Source of the DNA: an uncultured Bacteroidales bacterium
GTDB taxonomy: Bacteria > Bacteroidota > Bacteroidia > Bacteroidales > Paludibacteraceae
Assembly: GCA_902800525.1 (NCBI GenBank)
Contig: CADCEV010000003.1
Span: forward strand, 124,001-188,000
Reading direction: 5' to 3'
Length of the DNA stretch: 64,000 nt
The notes beneath the pieces are model-generated. The model was given only the letters and a program-made list of their open reading frames with translations, was not told the origin of the DNA and ran no database searches. The position numbers and the translations under genes are program-made. Below, piece by piece: positions 1 through 8,125 of the stretch (its first letter is position 1; every line of letters begins with the position of its first letter).

Positions 1-316
1 CATGCTCATGGTGATGATGTCCGCTGAAAAGCAGCACAATGCCGCAGACGAACATGAATCCTGCCAAAATAGGTTCTCCCCAATGCGCAAGCAGGTGTTG
101 AATGCCGTCCGTCTGAGCCCCCATAAGGAACGGAATACTGAGTAACACGTATGTAGCTAATTTACCCAGAACGAACATCAGACCGTTGGTAAGAACCATT
201 CGTTTGTTGTTGATCTCTTTGTCAATGTAACCTATCGCCGTGATGCTGGTCATCAGCGTGCAAGGGTCCAAAATAGTGAGTAAACCAAGCAAAAATGCTG
301 TAAAAATCTGTACCAT
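1..316 (-). CDS. CcdA/ArsG-like membrane transporter, N-terminal part
   Basis: The gene is cut by the window edge; about 105 N-terminal residues are visible, starting at the ATG read from 316. The translation begins MVQIFTAFLLGLLTILDPC and continues TLMTSITAIGYIDKE, a first membrane helix followed by a Pro-Cys motif as in the CcdA/DsbD and ArsG-type permease superfamily. Two more hydrophobic segments follow (about residues 47-65 and 80-97), and the visible part ends in a His run (HHHHEH) that could be a metal-binding loop. A divergent promoter lies just upstream. Superfamily placement rests on motif recall; the substrate (reductant, arsenical or metal) cannot be told from this fragment. Confidence 0.6.
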   Translation of the reverse strand, partial: MVQIFTAFLLGLLTILDPCTLMTSITAIGYIDKEINNKRMVLTNGLMFVLGKLATYVLLSIPFLMGAQTDGIQHLLAHWGEPILAGFMFVCGIVLLFSGHHHHEH

Positions 317-341
317 AAATAATTTTTTGCGAAAAAGTTTG

Positions 342-389
342 CAAAGATACATATTTTTTTGCATATATGCAAATTTTTTAGTACCTTTG
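342..389. promoter_or_regulatory. bidirectional promoter with shared palindromic -33 box
   Basis: Two Bacteroidota-type promoters point away from each other. Plus strand: TTTG at 358-361, 20 bases, TACCTTTG at 382-389, serving the histidine kinase. Minus strand: TATCTTTG read from 349 to 342, with its TTTG 20 bases upstream (373-370), serving the transporter. Both -33 boxes are the ends of one perfect palindrome, TTTGCATATATGCAAA (358-373). The layout is seen directly; promoter activity is inferred from the family consensus. Confidence 0.75.
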
Positions 390-409
390 CAAGCGAAAAC
401 GTGTTAATT

Positions 410-1867
410 ATGTCAGATAAGTTCCAAATATCGCTCCGAAACAAGCGTATTACTACGCGAATCCTCTTTGTGGTATTCGCCTGTGTGACCATCATTTTTG
501 TGTTTACGCTCATTATGTCGATCCGTTATGTCTATTCGAGTGTGGCGCAGCAACAACGGCATGAACTGATCACTCGCGCCGAGTATATCCAATCGTATCT
601 GCGTTCCTTGTATTATTGGGACGTGACCTTGACGTCGAATCAGTCGTCCGGTTTGGCGATAGACCTGCGTGACCTCAGTATTGATATGCAGCAGGATTTG
701 CATGTCTATTCGCTGGAAGGCGAATTGTTAGCGTCCTCTTCGCCGCAACTCTTCGACGGTGGTATTCTCTCGCGCAGCATGAGTGTCAACAAGCCTTTCT
801 TCAGCGATGACCATATAGCGCTGTGTTATGAGCAGATACAGAATCAGCCTTACCTCATTGCGTATTTGCCGTTCCATAATGGTGCTTTTGTGCCCATCGG
901 TTATATAGCCGTGCCGTATTTTCTGAGCGAGCAGACCCGCAATGCCGAAGTGCAAGCGTTGTTGATGCGTCTTATCCCGGCATACCTCATTGCCTTGATT
1001 TTGTCGCTCGCGTTCTCCTATCTGGCAACGCGTTCCATCACCTCGCCGATCACGATGCTTACGGATAAGATGCGCCGGTTTGAGATGGGAGCCAAAGAAA
1101 ATCACATTGATTATCCTTATCATGATGAGTTAGGTGCCCTCGTCGAACGTTATAACATCCTTGTGGACCAAGTGGAAGAATCTGCGGAGAAGTTGGCGAA
1201 CGCAGAGCGTGAAGGGGCTTGGAGAACGATGGCAAGGCAAATTGCCCATGAGATCAATAACCCGCTGACACCGATGAAGCTCTCCGTGCAGAAACTGCAA
1301 CTCAAATATGGTACCGACCAGTTTGACGCCTATTTCGAAAAGACCACCAAAATGCTCATCGCGGAGATAGATAACTTGGCGCATATCGCGCAATCATTCT
1401 CCACGTTCGCCAAACAGCCCGAGGTCGTCACGACCGAAGTGGACGTGGCGGAGAAACTGTCGAACGTCATTACCCTGCAACGCGAGAACGACGAACAGAT
1501 ACCTGTCCGCTATGTCGGTCCCGACTCCGGCGTCATCGTGCGTGCCGACAAAGAGCAGATCAGCCAGGTCTTTGTGAACATCATCCGCAATGCGCTGCAG
1601 GCTTCGCCGACTGATATCATCGTTGTGCTCAATGCCGCTTTCTCCGACCGCGAAGTGCAAATCTCCATCTCAGACGATGGTACCGGCATCCCGGAAGATA
1701 TACAGCCGCGTATCTTCCGGCCGAACTTCACTACCAAATCCAACGGCAACGGGCTCGGTCTTGCTATCTCCAAACACATCGTCGAGGCTTCCGGCGGACG
1801 TATTGAGTTCGACACATCGTCCAAAGGAACCACCTTCTTTGTCTATCTCCGTAAACAAGTAAGCTGA
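410..1867 (+). CDS. sensor histidine kinase, NtrY-like
   Basis: Membrane sensor kinase of 485 residues. A transmembrane helix near residues 17-38, an extracytoplasmic sensor region, a second helix near 185-205, a HAMP linker, a HisKA domain with phospho-acceptor His280 (RQIAHEINNPLTP) and a HATPase domain with N box (NIIRNALQA), G1 (DDGTGIP) and G2 (GLGLAISKH) are visible. The open frame extends upstream, but the -7 promoter box at 382-389 lies inside that extension, so ATG 410 is the likely start. The stop overlaps the next gene (TGATG). No response regulator is adjacent, so partner and signal are unknown. Confidence 0.85.
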   Translation: MSDKFQISLRNKRITTRILFVVFACVTIIFVFTLIMSIRYVYSSVAQQQRHELITRAEYIQSYLRSLYYWDVTLTSNQSSGLAIDLRDLSIDMQQDLHVYSLEGELLASSSPQLFDGGILSRSMSVNKPFFSDDHIALCYEQIQNQPYLIAYLPFHNGAFVPIGYIAVPYFLSEQTRNAEVQALLMRLIPAYLIALILSLAFSYLATRSITSPITMLTDKMRRFEMGAKENHIDYPYHDELGALVERYNILVDQVEESAEKLANAEREGAWRTMARQIAHEINNPLTPMKLSVQKLQLKYGTDQFDAYFEKTTKMLIAEIDNLAHIAQSFSTFAKQPEVVTTEVDVAEKLSNVITLQRENDEQIPVRYVGPDSGVIVRADKEQISQVFVNIIRNALQASPTDIIVVLNAAFSDREVQISISDDGTGIPEDIQPRIFRPNFTTKSNGNGLGLAISKHIVEASGGRIEFDTSSKGTTFFVYLRKQVS

Positions 1868-2727
1868 TGTATTTCCAGATCATATATCCCACAGAAGCCT
1901 TGCGGCCTTATATCTCCCGCTATGTGTTTGTGCGGGCGGAGGGCTCAACGGATACGATGGCACCGCCGTCGGAAGACCCGCGGTTTGTGAACGGCAAACA
2001 TGTGCAACCCTTGCTGCCCAATTACGGCAGTTTCATCTTCGTTAGGAATGCCGTGGTGGAAATCGGCGGAAAGCAATCCGGCGAATTGATGTTGCTCGGA
2101 GCGAACCAGACCACGTTGGGGCTGACGACCCTCAGCGGTTGGTTTGAAGGGATGATGCTGGATTTTGAACCGGGCGGTATGCATGTCCTGACAAACATGG
2201 ATTTGCAGAGCTTGTCCGGCAAAGTGCTGACCGCACACGAAAGTGGGGACGAGGGGCTGATGCACTTGGATCAGATCTTTCGTTCTTCGTCCAATGCCGA
2301 GGAAATAGCACCGCAGTTAGATGCTTTCTTCCTGGGACGCATCCCGCAAAAAACAGATATTAACTACACGCGGCTTCGCAAAGTGATAGCCGCTTGCGAT
2401 GAGGCGAAAGGGAATATCTCTGCCGCCGAAATGGCATCTGTGGCATGCCTCGGAGAACGCCAGTTCCTGCGCGTCTTTCGTAATTATGTGGGAATTCCGC
2501 CGAAGCAGTTTGTCCGCTTGAGGCGTTTTCATAGTACCCTCCAAGATATGCAACTTCAAGCCTCACAAGGCGCATCCATTGATCTTCTCGCTACCGTCAT
2601 GCGGCATGGTTATTATGATCTGAGCCACGCTGCGCTGGAGTTTCAACAGATGGGGTGTGTCTCTCCCGGGCAATTCAGAATGCTCGGAATTCCGCTGACA
2701 CAAGATTTTTCGGTCTTTTTTGCATAA
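1867..2727 (+). CDS. AraC-family transcriptional regulator
   Basis: DNA-binding regulator of 286 residues. The N-terminal half (YPTEALRPYISRYVFVRAEG and onward) resembles the cupin-like ligand domain of Bacteroidota AraC proteins. The C-terminal third has two helix-turn-helix units, the first around ISAAEMASVACLGERQFLRVF and the second around YYDLSHAALEFQQMGCVSPG. The start overlaps the kinase stop by one base, so the two are probably cotranscribed and translationally coupled. A kinase paired with an AraC protein lacking a receiver domain is not a standard two-component pair; a functional link is only inferred from the overlap. Confidence 0.85.
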   Translation: MYFQIIYPTEALRPYISRYVFVRAEGSTDTMAPPSEDPRFVNGKHVQPLLPNYGSFIFVRNAVVEIGGKQSGELMLLGANQTTLGLTTLSGWFEGMMLDFEPGGMHVLTNMDLQSLSGKVLTAHESGDEGLMHLDQIFRSSSNAEEIAPQLDAFFLGRIPQKTDINYTRLRKVIAACDEAKGNISAAEMASVACLGERQFLRVFRNYVGIPPKQFVRLRRFHSTLQDMQLQASQGASIDLLATVMRHGYYDLSHAALEFQQMGCVSPGQFRMLGIPLTQDFSVFFA

Positions 2728-2751
2728 AAACACCGCAATGTCCGTTTTTTC

Positions 2752-2783
2752 ATATACCATTTGCGCAAAAAGCTGTACCTTTG
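2752..2783 (+). promoter_or_regulatory. promoter of the outer-membrane receptor gene
   Basis: TACCTTTG at 2776-2783, followed by CAC, is a clear -7 box 24 bases before the start codon. The -33 position 20 bases upstream is AT-rich but is not TTTG; a TTTG at 2760-2763 is too close. The promoter is therefore weaker by consensus than others in the window. Confidence 0.55.
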
Positions 2784-2807
2784 CACAAAATTTTAAAATT
2801 GCATGTT

Positions 2808-5333
2808 ATGAAAAAGTTCTTTTTAGGAATGTTCTTGCTATGTTCTGTAGCTCTCGGCGCAGAAACGATCAAAGGTTCTGTCATCGATTCCAAGGGTACA
2901 CCGATGCCCTTTGTCACGATCTCGGTTCTTGACAAAGACTCATCCCTCATCACCGGTGCCATCACCGACGAGCAGGGAAAGTACAGCATTGAATCTCCCT
3001 CCCTTGTGGGGAGGGCCGGGGAGGGGTTTCTCATCCAAGCCTCCTATATCGGTTATCACACCGCTTTCGGCGGACCGGATTTTGTACTCCGCGAAGAGAC
3101 CGAACGCCTTGCCGAAGTAGAGGTAAAAGCCAAGAAACCGCTCATTGAACGCCAAATGGACAAACTGGTGGTGAATGTCTCCGCCTCTCCTTTGTCAGCA
3201 GGCTCGAACGGCAACGATATTCTTCGCCGCTCGCCGGGCGTGCGGATTGATAAGGACGGAAACATCACGGTCAACGGCAAAGGGGTAGAGATTTGGATAG
3301 ACGGCAAACCCTCATATCTCTCCGGGCAGCAACTCAAAGCGATGCTCGATGGAACGGACGGAAACACTATCGAAAAAATCGAAATCATCTCCAATCCTTC
3401 TGCCAAATATGATGCGTCAGGGCAGGGTGGTATCATCAATATCAAGACCAAACGCAACATGATGAAAGGTCTCAATGGTATGCTTTCTGTGGGGTATGGC
3501 GGTATGTATTTCAGCGATGTCAAACGCTGGCTGAATAACGAAATGGTCTCGCTTAACCTCAATTATCGCGGAGAAAAGACCTATACCTTCGGCCAACTCA
3601 CGCAGGTTTATGCCCAGAATGATGTCGATTTTGAGACCCGCAGAACAGTGCCGGAAATAGGCTCGAAACAGGCAATCGAGAACTATTCGTATTCCGGTTA
3701 TAACCTTGATTTTCAGTATTATATGCTCAAACTCGGCAACGATTGGTATATTGATTCGGTAAACACGTTCGGTTTTATTCTGCAAGTGCCGTATATGCGC
3801 ATGCGCCAAGACATCATCGACGATCGCAATATCGGCTATACCGTGAACGGCTCGGACACCACGTTCTCCAAAACGGCGACGAACACCGCTACGCAGGCTC
3901 CGCAACACACGGCGAACCTCAACTTCACGCACACCTTCAATGAGGCGCTGGAACGTGAACTGACCGTCAACGTGGACTACAACCGTTATTCCACACGTTC
4001 CGCTAACCTGCAAAAGACAGACTTCGGCACCCGTTCGCTGAACTTGGACATCAATACCCGTCAAGCTGCGGACATCTATTCGGCGAAGCTCGATTTCCAG
4101 ACCAAGTTCTGGCAAACCGGCATGATCGAGACCGGCGTCAAGTACGCGCTCTCTTCCACCGATAACCGCATGACAACAGACTCCACCATTAACAATGTCA
4201 AACAACCGCAAACGATCTCCAATTTCCTGTATCAGGAGCACGTCGCGGCGGCATATATATCGGTCGGAAAGCAGTTCGGCGAACACTGGTCAGCCAAACT
4301 CGGCCTGCGCGGCGAATATACCTTCTCCCATGGTAACTGGACTTCTGCGGATTCGGTCACCAACAAGTCCTATTTTGATCCCTTCCCCACAGCCTATGTC
4401 GGTTATACCTCGTCGCCGCTGGGCAAACTCCAACAACCGATTGCCGTGTCTGCATCATACACCCGACGCATCAAACGACCTAATTATTGGATGCTGAACC
4501 CCTTCCGTACGTATGTGGATGCTTATAGTTATCAGGAAGGAAATACGAACCTCTCACCGGAGTTTAACAACGATGTCGAGCTGCATTTCTCGTGGACGCA
4601 ATATTTCAACTTGACCTTCAATTTTGCGCACACGCAAAATATGTTTAACCGCAAAACGGATATCCTTGCGGATGGAACGGGTAGAATGCGGTGGGTCAAT
4701 TTTGGTACTTGTACAACCCACGGAGGTAACCTCTCTTTGACCGAACTGCCCCTTGTGCCGAAGTTCTCTAACTCTCAAGCCGCCGAAGGCGAAATCGTAA
4801 ATCGTAAATCGTCAAATCGTCAATTAGTTGGGGCTTGGCTTGCACTCACTGTCAATGCCGGTTGGTATCATTTCCTTAATAAATCCTATGACTTGAAGCC
4901 CGATGGCAAGCCCGTTTATCAGCTCGGCAACCACTACGGCTATGTCGGCGGTACACTCTTGGCATACTTGCCCAAGGATTGGACCATGACCCTTGACGGC
5001 AACTGGTCTTCGCCGATGACCACCGGCTATGAGCGCCAGGAGAGCACCTATTACCTCTCTTTCGGCATCCGCAAAATGTACATGAAACGAGGGCTGATCT
5101 TCAACCTCAACGTCCAGGACCTCGCGCGTTCCTTGCGTTTCACTTCCACCGACATGGGACAGCAACCCGGCTATTCCAGCTGGTATAGCCAGACCGTTCG
5201 CCAACAGCGCGTCATGCTTTCTATCACATGGATGTTCGGTCAACAACAGCAACATAAATACCGCAAAGTCGGCGAATTGGACGAATCCTCACGTCTCGGC
5301 GGAGGTGGCGGAGGGGTATCGACAGGCAAATAA
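2808..5333 (+). CDS. TonB-receptor-like outer-membrane beta-barrel protein
   Basis: Outer-membrane protein of 841 residues with a signal peptide (MKKFFLGMFLLCSVALGAE). Next come a carboxypeptidase-regulatory-like domain (about 20-105), a plug-like domain (NDILRRSPGVRIDKDGNITV; KIEIISNPSAKYDASGQGG) and a long C-terminal barrel rich in alternating aromatic/polar strands. This matches the Bacteroidota 'outer membrane beta-barrel family' (OMP_b-brl_3). ATG 2808 is preferred over upstream in-frame starts because the promoter -7 box is at 2776-2783. Two short repeat-family sequences are read through in frame (residues about 63-75 and 662-674). No SusD partner is adjacent, so a classical glycan locus is unlikely; the substrate is unknown. 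Confidence 0.85.
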   Translation: MKKFFLGMFLLCSVALGAETIKGSVIDSKGTPMPFVTISVLDKDSSLITGAITDEQGKYSIESPSLVGRAGEGFLIQASYIGYHTAFGGPDFVLREETERLAEVEVKAKKPLIERQMDKLVVNVSASPLSAGSNGNDILRRSPGVRIDKDGNITVNGKGVEIWIDGKPSYLSGQQLKAMLDGTDGNTIEKIEIISNPSAKYDASGQGGIINIKTKRNMMKGLNGMLSVGYGGMYFSDVKRWLNNEMVSLNLNYRGEKTYTFGQLTQVYAQNDVDFETRRTVPEIGSKQAIENYSYSGYNLDFQYYMLKLGNDWYIDSVNTFGFILQVPYMRMRQDIIDDRNIGYTVNGSDTTFSKTATNTATQAPQHTANLNFTHTFNEALERELTVNVDYNRYSTRSANLQKTDFGTRSLNLDINTRQAADIYSAKLDFQTKFWQTGMIETGVKYALSSTDNRMTTDSTINNVKQPQTISNFLYQEHVAAAYISVGKQFGEHWSAKLGLRGEYTFSHGNWTSADSVTNKSYFDPFPTAYVGYTSSPLGKLQQPIAVSASYTRRIKRPNYWMLNPFRTYVDAYSYQEGNTNLSPEFNNDVELHFSWTQYFNLTFNFAHTQNMFNRKTDILADGTGRMRWVNFGTCTTHGGNLSLTELPLVPKFSNSQAAEGEIVNRKSSNRQLVGAWLALTVNAGWYHFLNKSYDLKPDGKPVYQLGNHYGYVGGTLLAYLPKDWTMTLDGNWSSPMTTGYERQESTYYLSFGIRKMYMKRGLIFNLNVQDLARSLRFTSTDMGQQPGYSSWYSQTVRQQRVMLSITWMFGQQQQHKYRKVGELDESSRLGGGGGGVSTGK
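2995..3031 (+). repeat. GC-rich mini-element copy inside coding sequence
   Basis: A C-run/G-run inverted sequence (CTCCCTCCC, short spacer, GGGGAGGG, then CGGGGAGGGG) sits in frame in the receptor gene and encodes SPSLVGRAGEGF. Relatives occur at 6861, 25487 and 46867, and a related palindrome at 41454. Confidence 0.7.
4791..4826 (+). repeat. ATCGTCAA-type word repeat inside coding sequence
   Basis: Tandem short words (AATCGTAA, AATCGTCAA, AATCGTCAATTA) are read in frame as EIVNRKSSNRQLVG in a barrel loop. The same word array is found between genes at 8090-8125 and, degenerate, inside the DUF177 gene at 17894. Confidence 0.7.
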
Positions 5334-5355
5334 TTTTGAAAATATTGCTAAAATA

Positions 5356-5387
5356 TTTGCATATTTCAAAAAAAAGCAGTAACTTTG
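5356..5387 (+). promoter_or_regulatory. promoter of gdhA
   Basis: TTTG at 5356-5359, 20 bases, TAACTTTG at 5380-5387. The initial transcribed region carries CGATTTT four bases after the -7 box, as in several other promoters here. The leader to the start codon is about 70 bases. Confidence 0.8.
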
Positions 5388-5462
5388 TACCCGATTTTTA
5401 TTAGATACTAATAAACGCAAATTTTTTTAATAACAATATACCATTTAAAACACACACACATT

Positions 5463-6806
5463 ATGAAAGTACAAAACATTATGCAGCAATTAGCTGCGAA
5501 ACATCCGGGTGAAGCAGAGTATCTGCAGGCAGTACAAGAAGTGCTCGAATCAATTGAAGAGGTGTACAACCAACACCCCGAGTTTGAGGCTGCGAAAATC
5601 GTGGAGCGTATGGTCGAGCCGGACCGTATCTTCACGTTTCGCGTGACGTGGATTGATGATCAGGGCGAAGTGCAGACGAACCTCGGTTACCGCGTGCAGT
5701 TCAACTCCGCTATCGGCCCGTATAAAGGCGGTCTGCGTTTCCATAGAGCCGTGACACCTTCGATGCTCAAGTTCCTGGGCTTCGAGCAGACTTTCAAAAA
5801 TGCGCTCACGACCCTGCCTATGGGCGGCGCGAAAGGTGGATCGGACTTTGATCCGGTCGGCAAATCCGATGCGGAGATCATGCGTTTCTGTCAGGCATTC
5901 ATGCTCGAACTATGGCGTTGCATCGGTCCGGATCAGGATATCCCGGCAGGTGACGTGGGTGTCGGCGGACGTGAGATCGGTTTCCTCAACGGCATGTACC
6001 AGAAACTCGCGCGCGAATATCATACAGGTGTCCTCACCGGCAAAGGTATGACATGGGGCGGTTCGATCCTTCGCCCGGAAGCTACTGGCTTTGGCGCACT
6101 CTATTTCACACAACATCTCCTGCATACCGCGGGCAAAGATATTAAAGGCAAGAAAGTGGCGCTCTCCGGTTTCGGAAACGTAGCTTGGGGTGCTGCAACG
6201 AAAGCGGTTGAACTCGGTGCCAAAGTGGTGGCGATCTCCGGTCCGGACGGCGTAGTGGCTATCCCCGACGGAATCACCAAGGAAATGATCGACTACATGC
6301 TCGTTATGCGTGCTTCGAACCGCAATAAAGTGCAAGACATGGCGGATAAATTCCCGTCTCTCTGTACCTTTACAGCAGGCAAGAAAGCATGGTCTGTTCC
6401 GTGCGACATCGCTCTGCCGTGTGCTTTTCAGAACGAACTCTCTGAGGACGATGCCAAGGAACTCAAAGCAAACGGTTGCTGGTGTTGCTGCGAGGTATCG
6501 AACATGGGCTGTCAGCCGGGAGCAATCCATTTCTTCCAGCATAACGGAGTCCTCTTTGCGCCGGGCAAAGCGGTCAACGCAGGTGGTGTAGCAACCTCCG
6601 GTCTCGAAATGACACAGAACGCAGAGCACCTCTCTTGGAAAGCCGAAGAAGTGGACGAGCGTCTCCATCATATTATGGAATCAATCCACGAGCAATGTGT
6701 CCGTTATGGTACGCAGCCCGATGGCACGATCGACTACGTCAAAGGCGCTAACATCGCCGGCTTTATGAAGGTTGCGACAGCTATGCTTGAACAGGGCATC
6801 ATTTGA
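5463..6806 (+). CDS. gdhA: NADP-type glutamate dehydrogenase
   Basis: Catalyses reversible amination of 2-oxoglutarate to glutamate in the cytoplasm. The protein has 447 residues, the usual length of hexameric bacterial GdhA. The substrate-binding stretch YKGGLRFH, the catalytic-lysine motif PMGGAKGGSDFDP, GDVGVGGREIG and the Rossmann motif SGFGNVAWGAA are all present. It has its own promoter and stands first in a same-strand series with kbl and tdh. With glnA (22.6 kb) and glmS (24.8 kb) it makes the window rich in nitrogen assimilation genes. Cofactor preference (NADPH) is inferred from the family. Confidence 0.95.
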   Translation: MKVQNIMQQLAAKHPGEAEYLQAVQEVLESIEEVYNQHPEFEAAKIVERMVEPDRIFTFRVTWIDDQGEVQTNLGYRVQFNSAIGPYKGGLRFHRAVTPSMLKFLGFEQTFKNALTTLPMGGAKGGSDFDPVGKSDAEIMRFCQAFMLELWRCIGPDQDIPAGDVGVGGREIGFLNGMYQKLAREYHTGVLTGKGMTWGGSILRPEATGFGALYFTQHLLHTAGKDIKGKKVALSGFGNVAWGAATKAVELGAKVVAISGPDGVVAIPDGITKEMIDYMLVMRASNRNKVQDMADKFPSLCTFTAGKKAWSVPCDIALPCAFQNELSEDDAKELKANGCWCCCEVSNMGCQPGAIHFFQHNGVLFAPGKAVNAGGVATSGLEMTQNAEHLSWKAEEVDERLHHIMESIHEQCVRYGTQPDGTIDYVKGANIAGFMKVATAMLEQGII

Positions 6807-6860
6807 TGCAGCTGTTCAAGGTGATTTATCATGGAACAAGGAATAATCTAAAACAAAATC

Positions 6861-6900
6861 CTTCTCCCCTCCTTTTAGGGAGGGGCGGGGGTAGGCTAAT
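6861..6900 (+). repeat. GC-rich mini-element copy in gdhA-kbl gap
   Basis: CTCCCCTCC, a short T-rich loop, AGGGAGGGG, then CGGGGGTAGGCT fills most of the 95-base gap directly before kbl. It is close to the copy inside glmS at 25487. No T-tract follows, so it is not a plain terminator. Confidence 0.75.
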
Positions 6901-6901
6901 T

Positions 6902-8092
6902 ATGTATCAAGATTTTCAACAACACCTGCAAAAAACGCTGAATGAGATTCGCGAAGCAGGACTTTATAAGAACGAGCGCGTGATCATCACCCCGCAGTCT
7001 TCCGGTATTGCTGTGGAAGGCGGACAGGAAGTCATCAACTTCTGCGCGAACAACTACCTCGGACTCGCTGATAACAAAGAGCTTATTGAGGCAGCAAAAG
7101 CCCGTATGGATGCGCGCGGTTACGGTATGGCTTCCGTGCGTTTCATCTGCGGTACGCAGGACACCCATAAGGAACTCGAACGCGTCATCTCCGATTTCTT
7201 TGGAACGGAAGACACGATCCTTTATGCCGCTTGTTTTGATGCCAACGGTGGACTCTTCGAACCTCTCTTGACCGAAGAGGATGCCATCATCTCCGATGCG
7301 CTCAACCATGCGTCTATCATTGACGGTGTGCGTCTTTGCAAGGCAGTGCGTTACCGTTACGCTAATGGAGACATGAACGACTTGGAGGAGCAGCTCAAGA
7401 AAGCGCAAGCTCAGCGTTTCCGTATCATCGCTACTGATGGCGTCTTCTCCATGGACGGTAATGTCTGCCCGTTGGATAAGATCTACGAGCTTGCACAGAA
7501 ATACAATGCCCTCGTTATGGTCGATGAGTCGCACTCCGCCGGAGTTGTTGGCAAGACCGGTCACGGTGTGACCGAACTCTATAACATGCGCGGAAAAATT
7601 GAGATCATCACCGGCACCCTCGGAAAAGCCTTCGGCGGCTCCGTCGGCGGTTTCACTACCGGTAAGAAAGAGATCATCGACCTGCTGCGTCAACGCAGTC
7701 GTCCGTATCTTTTCTCGAACTCTATCCCACCAATGATTGCTGCTGCCGGTATCAAGACCTTTGAGATCCTCACGCGTTCCAACGAACTGCAAGATCGTCT
7801 GCACGAGAACACCGCGTATTTCGTGGAGAAAATGCGTGCAGCAGGCTTCGACATCAAACCGACGCAGTCGGCTATCTGTGCCGTCATGTTGTACGATGCA
7901 CGTCTCTCGCAGGACTTCGCGGCAGCCCTCCAGAAAGAAGGCATCTACGTCACAGGCTTCTATTATCCGGTAGTTCCGAAAGGGCAGGCGCGCATACGCG
8001 TGCAGGTTTCTGCTGCGCACACACGCGAACAATTAGATAAATGTATCGCCGCTTTCACCAAGATTGGCACGGAACTTGCTGTATTGAAATAA
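6902..8092 (+). CDS. kbl: glycine C-acetyltransferase (2-amino-3-ketobutyrate CoA ligase)
   Basis: PLP enzyme that cleaves 2-amino-3-ketobutyrate with CoA to glycine and acetyl-CoA, the second step of threonine breakdown after Tdh. From ATG 6902 it has 396 residues, the family norm; the longer open frame would run through the repeat element and the end of gdhA and is rejected. FCANNYLGL, the PLP-aspartate region DESHSAGVVG and the PLP-lysine motif TGTLGKAFGGSVGG are visible. tdh follows after 33 bases, so the two-step pathway is intact and probably cotranscribed. Confidence 0.93.
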   Translation: MYQDFQQHLQKTLNEIREAGLYKNERVIITPQSSGIAVEGGQEVINFCANNYLGLADNKELIEAAKARMDARGYGMASVRFICGTQDTHKELERVISDFFGTEDTILYAACFDANGGLFEPLLTEEDAIISDALNHASIIDGVRLCKAVRYRYANGDMNDLEEQLKKAQAQRFRIIATDGVFSMDGNVCPLDKIYELAQKYNALVMVDESHSAGVVGKTGHGVTELYNMRGKIEIITGTLGKAFGGSVGGFTTGKKEIIDLLRQRSRPYLFSNSIPPMIAAAGIKTFEILTRSNELQDRLHENTAYFVEKMRAAGFDIKPTQSAICAVMLYDARLSQDFAAALQKEGIYVTGFYYPVVPKGQARIRVQVSAAHTREQLDKCIAAFTKIGTELAVLK

Positions 8093-8125
8093 ATCGTCAA
8101 ATCGTAAATCGTCAAATCGTCAATT
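8090..8125 (+). repeat. ATCGTCAA-type word repeat between kbl and tdh
   Basis: The whole kbl-tdh spacer consists of repeated words ATCGTCAA / ATCGTAA / ATCGTCAATT ending at the tdh start codon. It nearly matches the array inside the receptor gene at 4791-4826. Confidence 0.75.

Noticed and set aside
3417-4286. 289-codon frame opposite the receptor gene
   Set aside because: Antisense shadow of a conserved barrel region.
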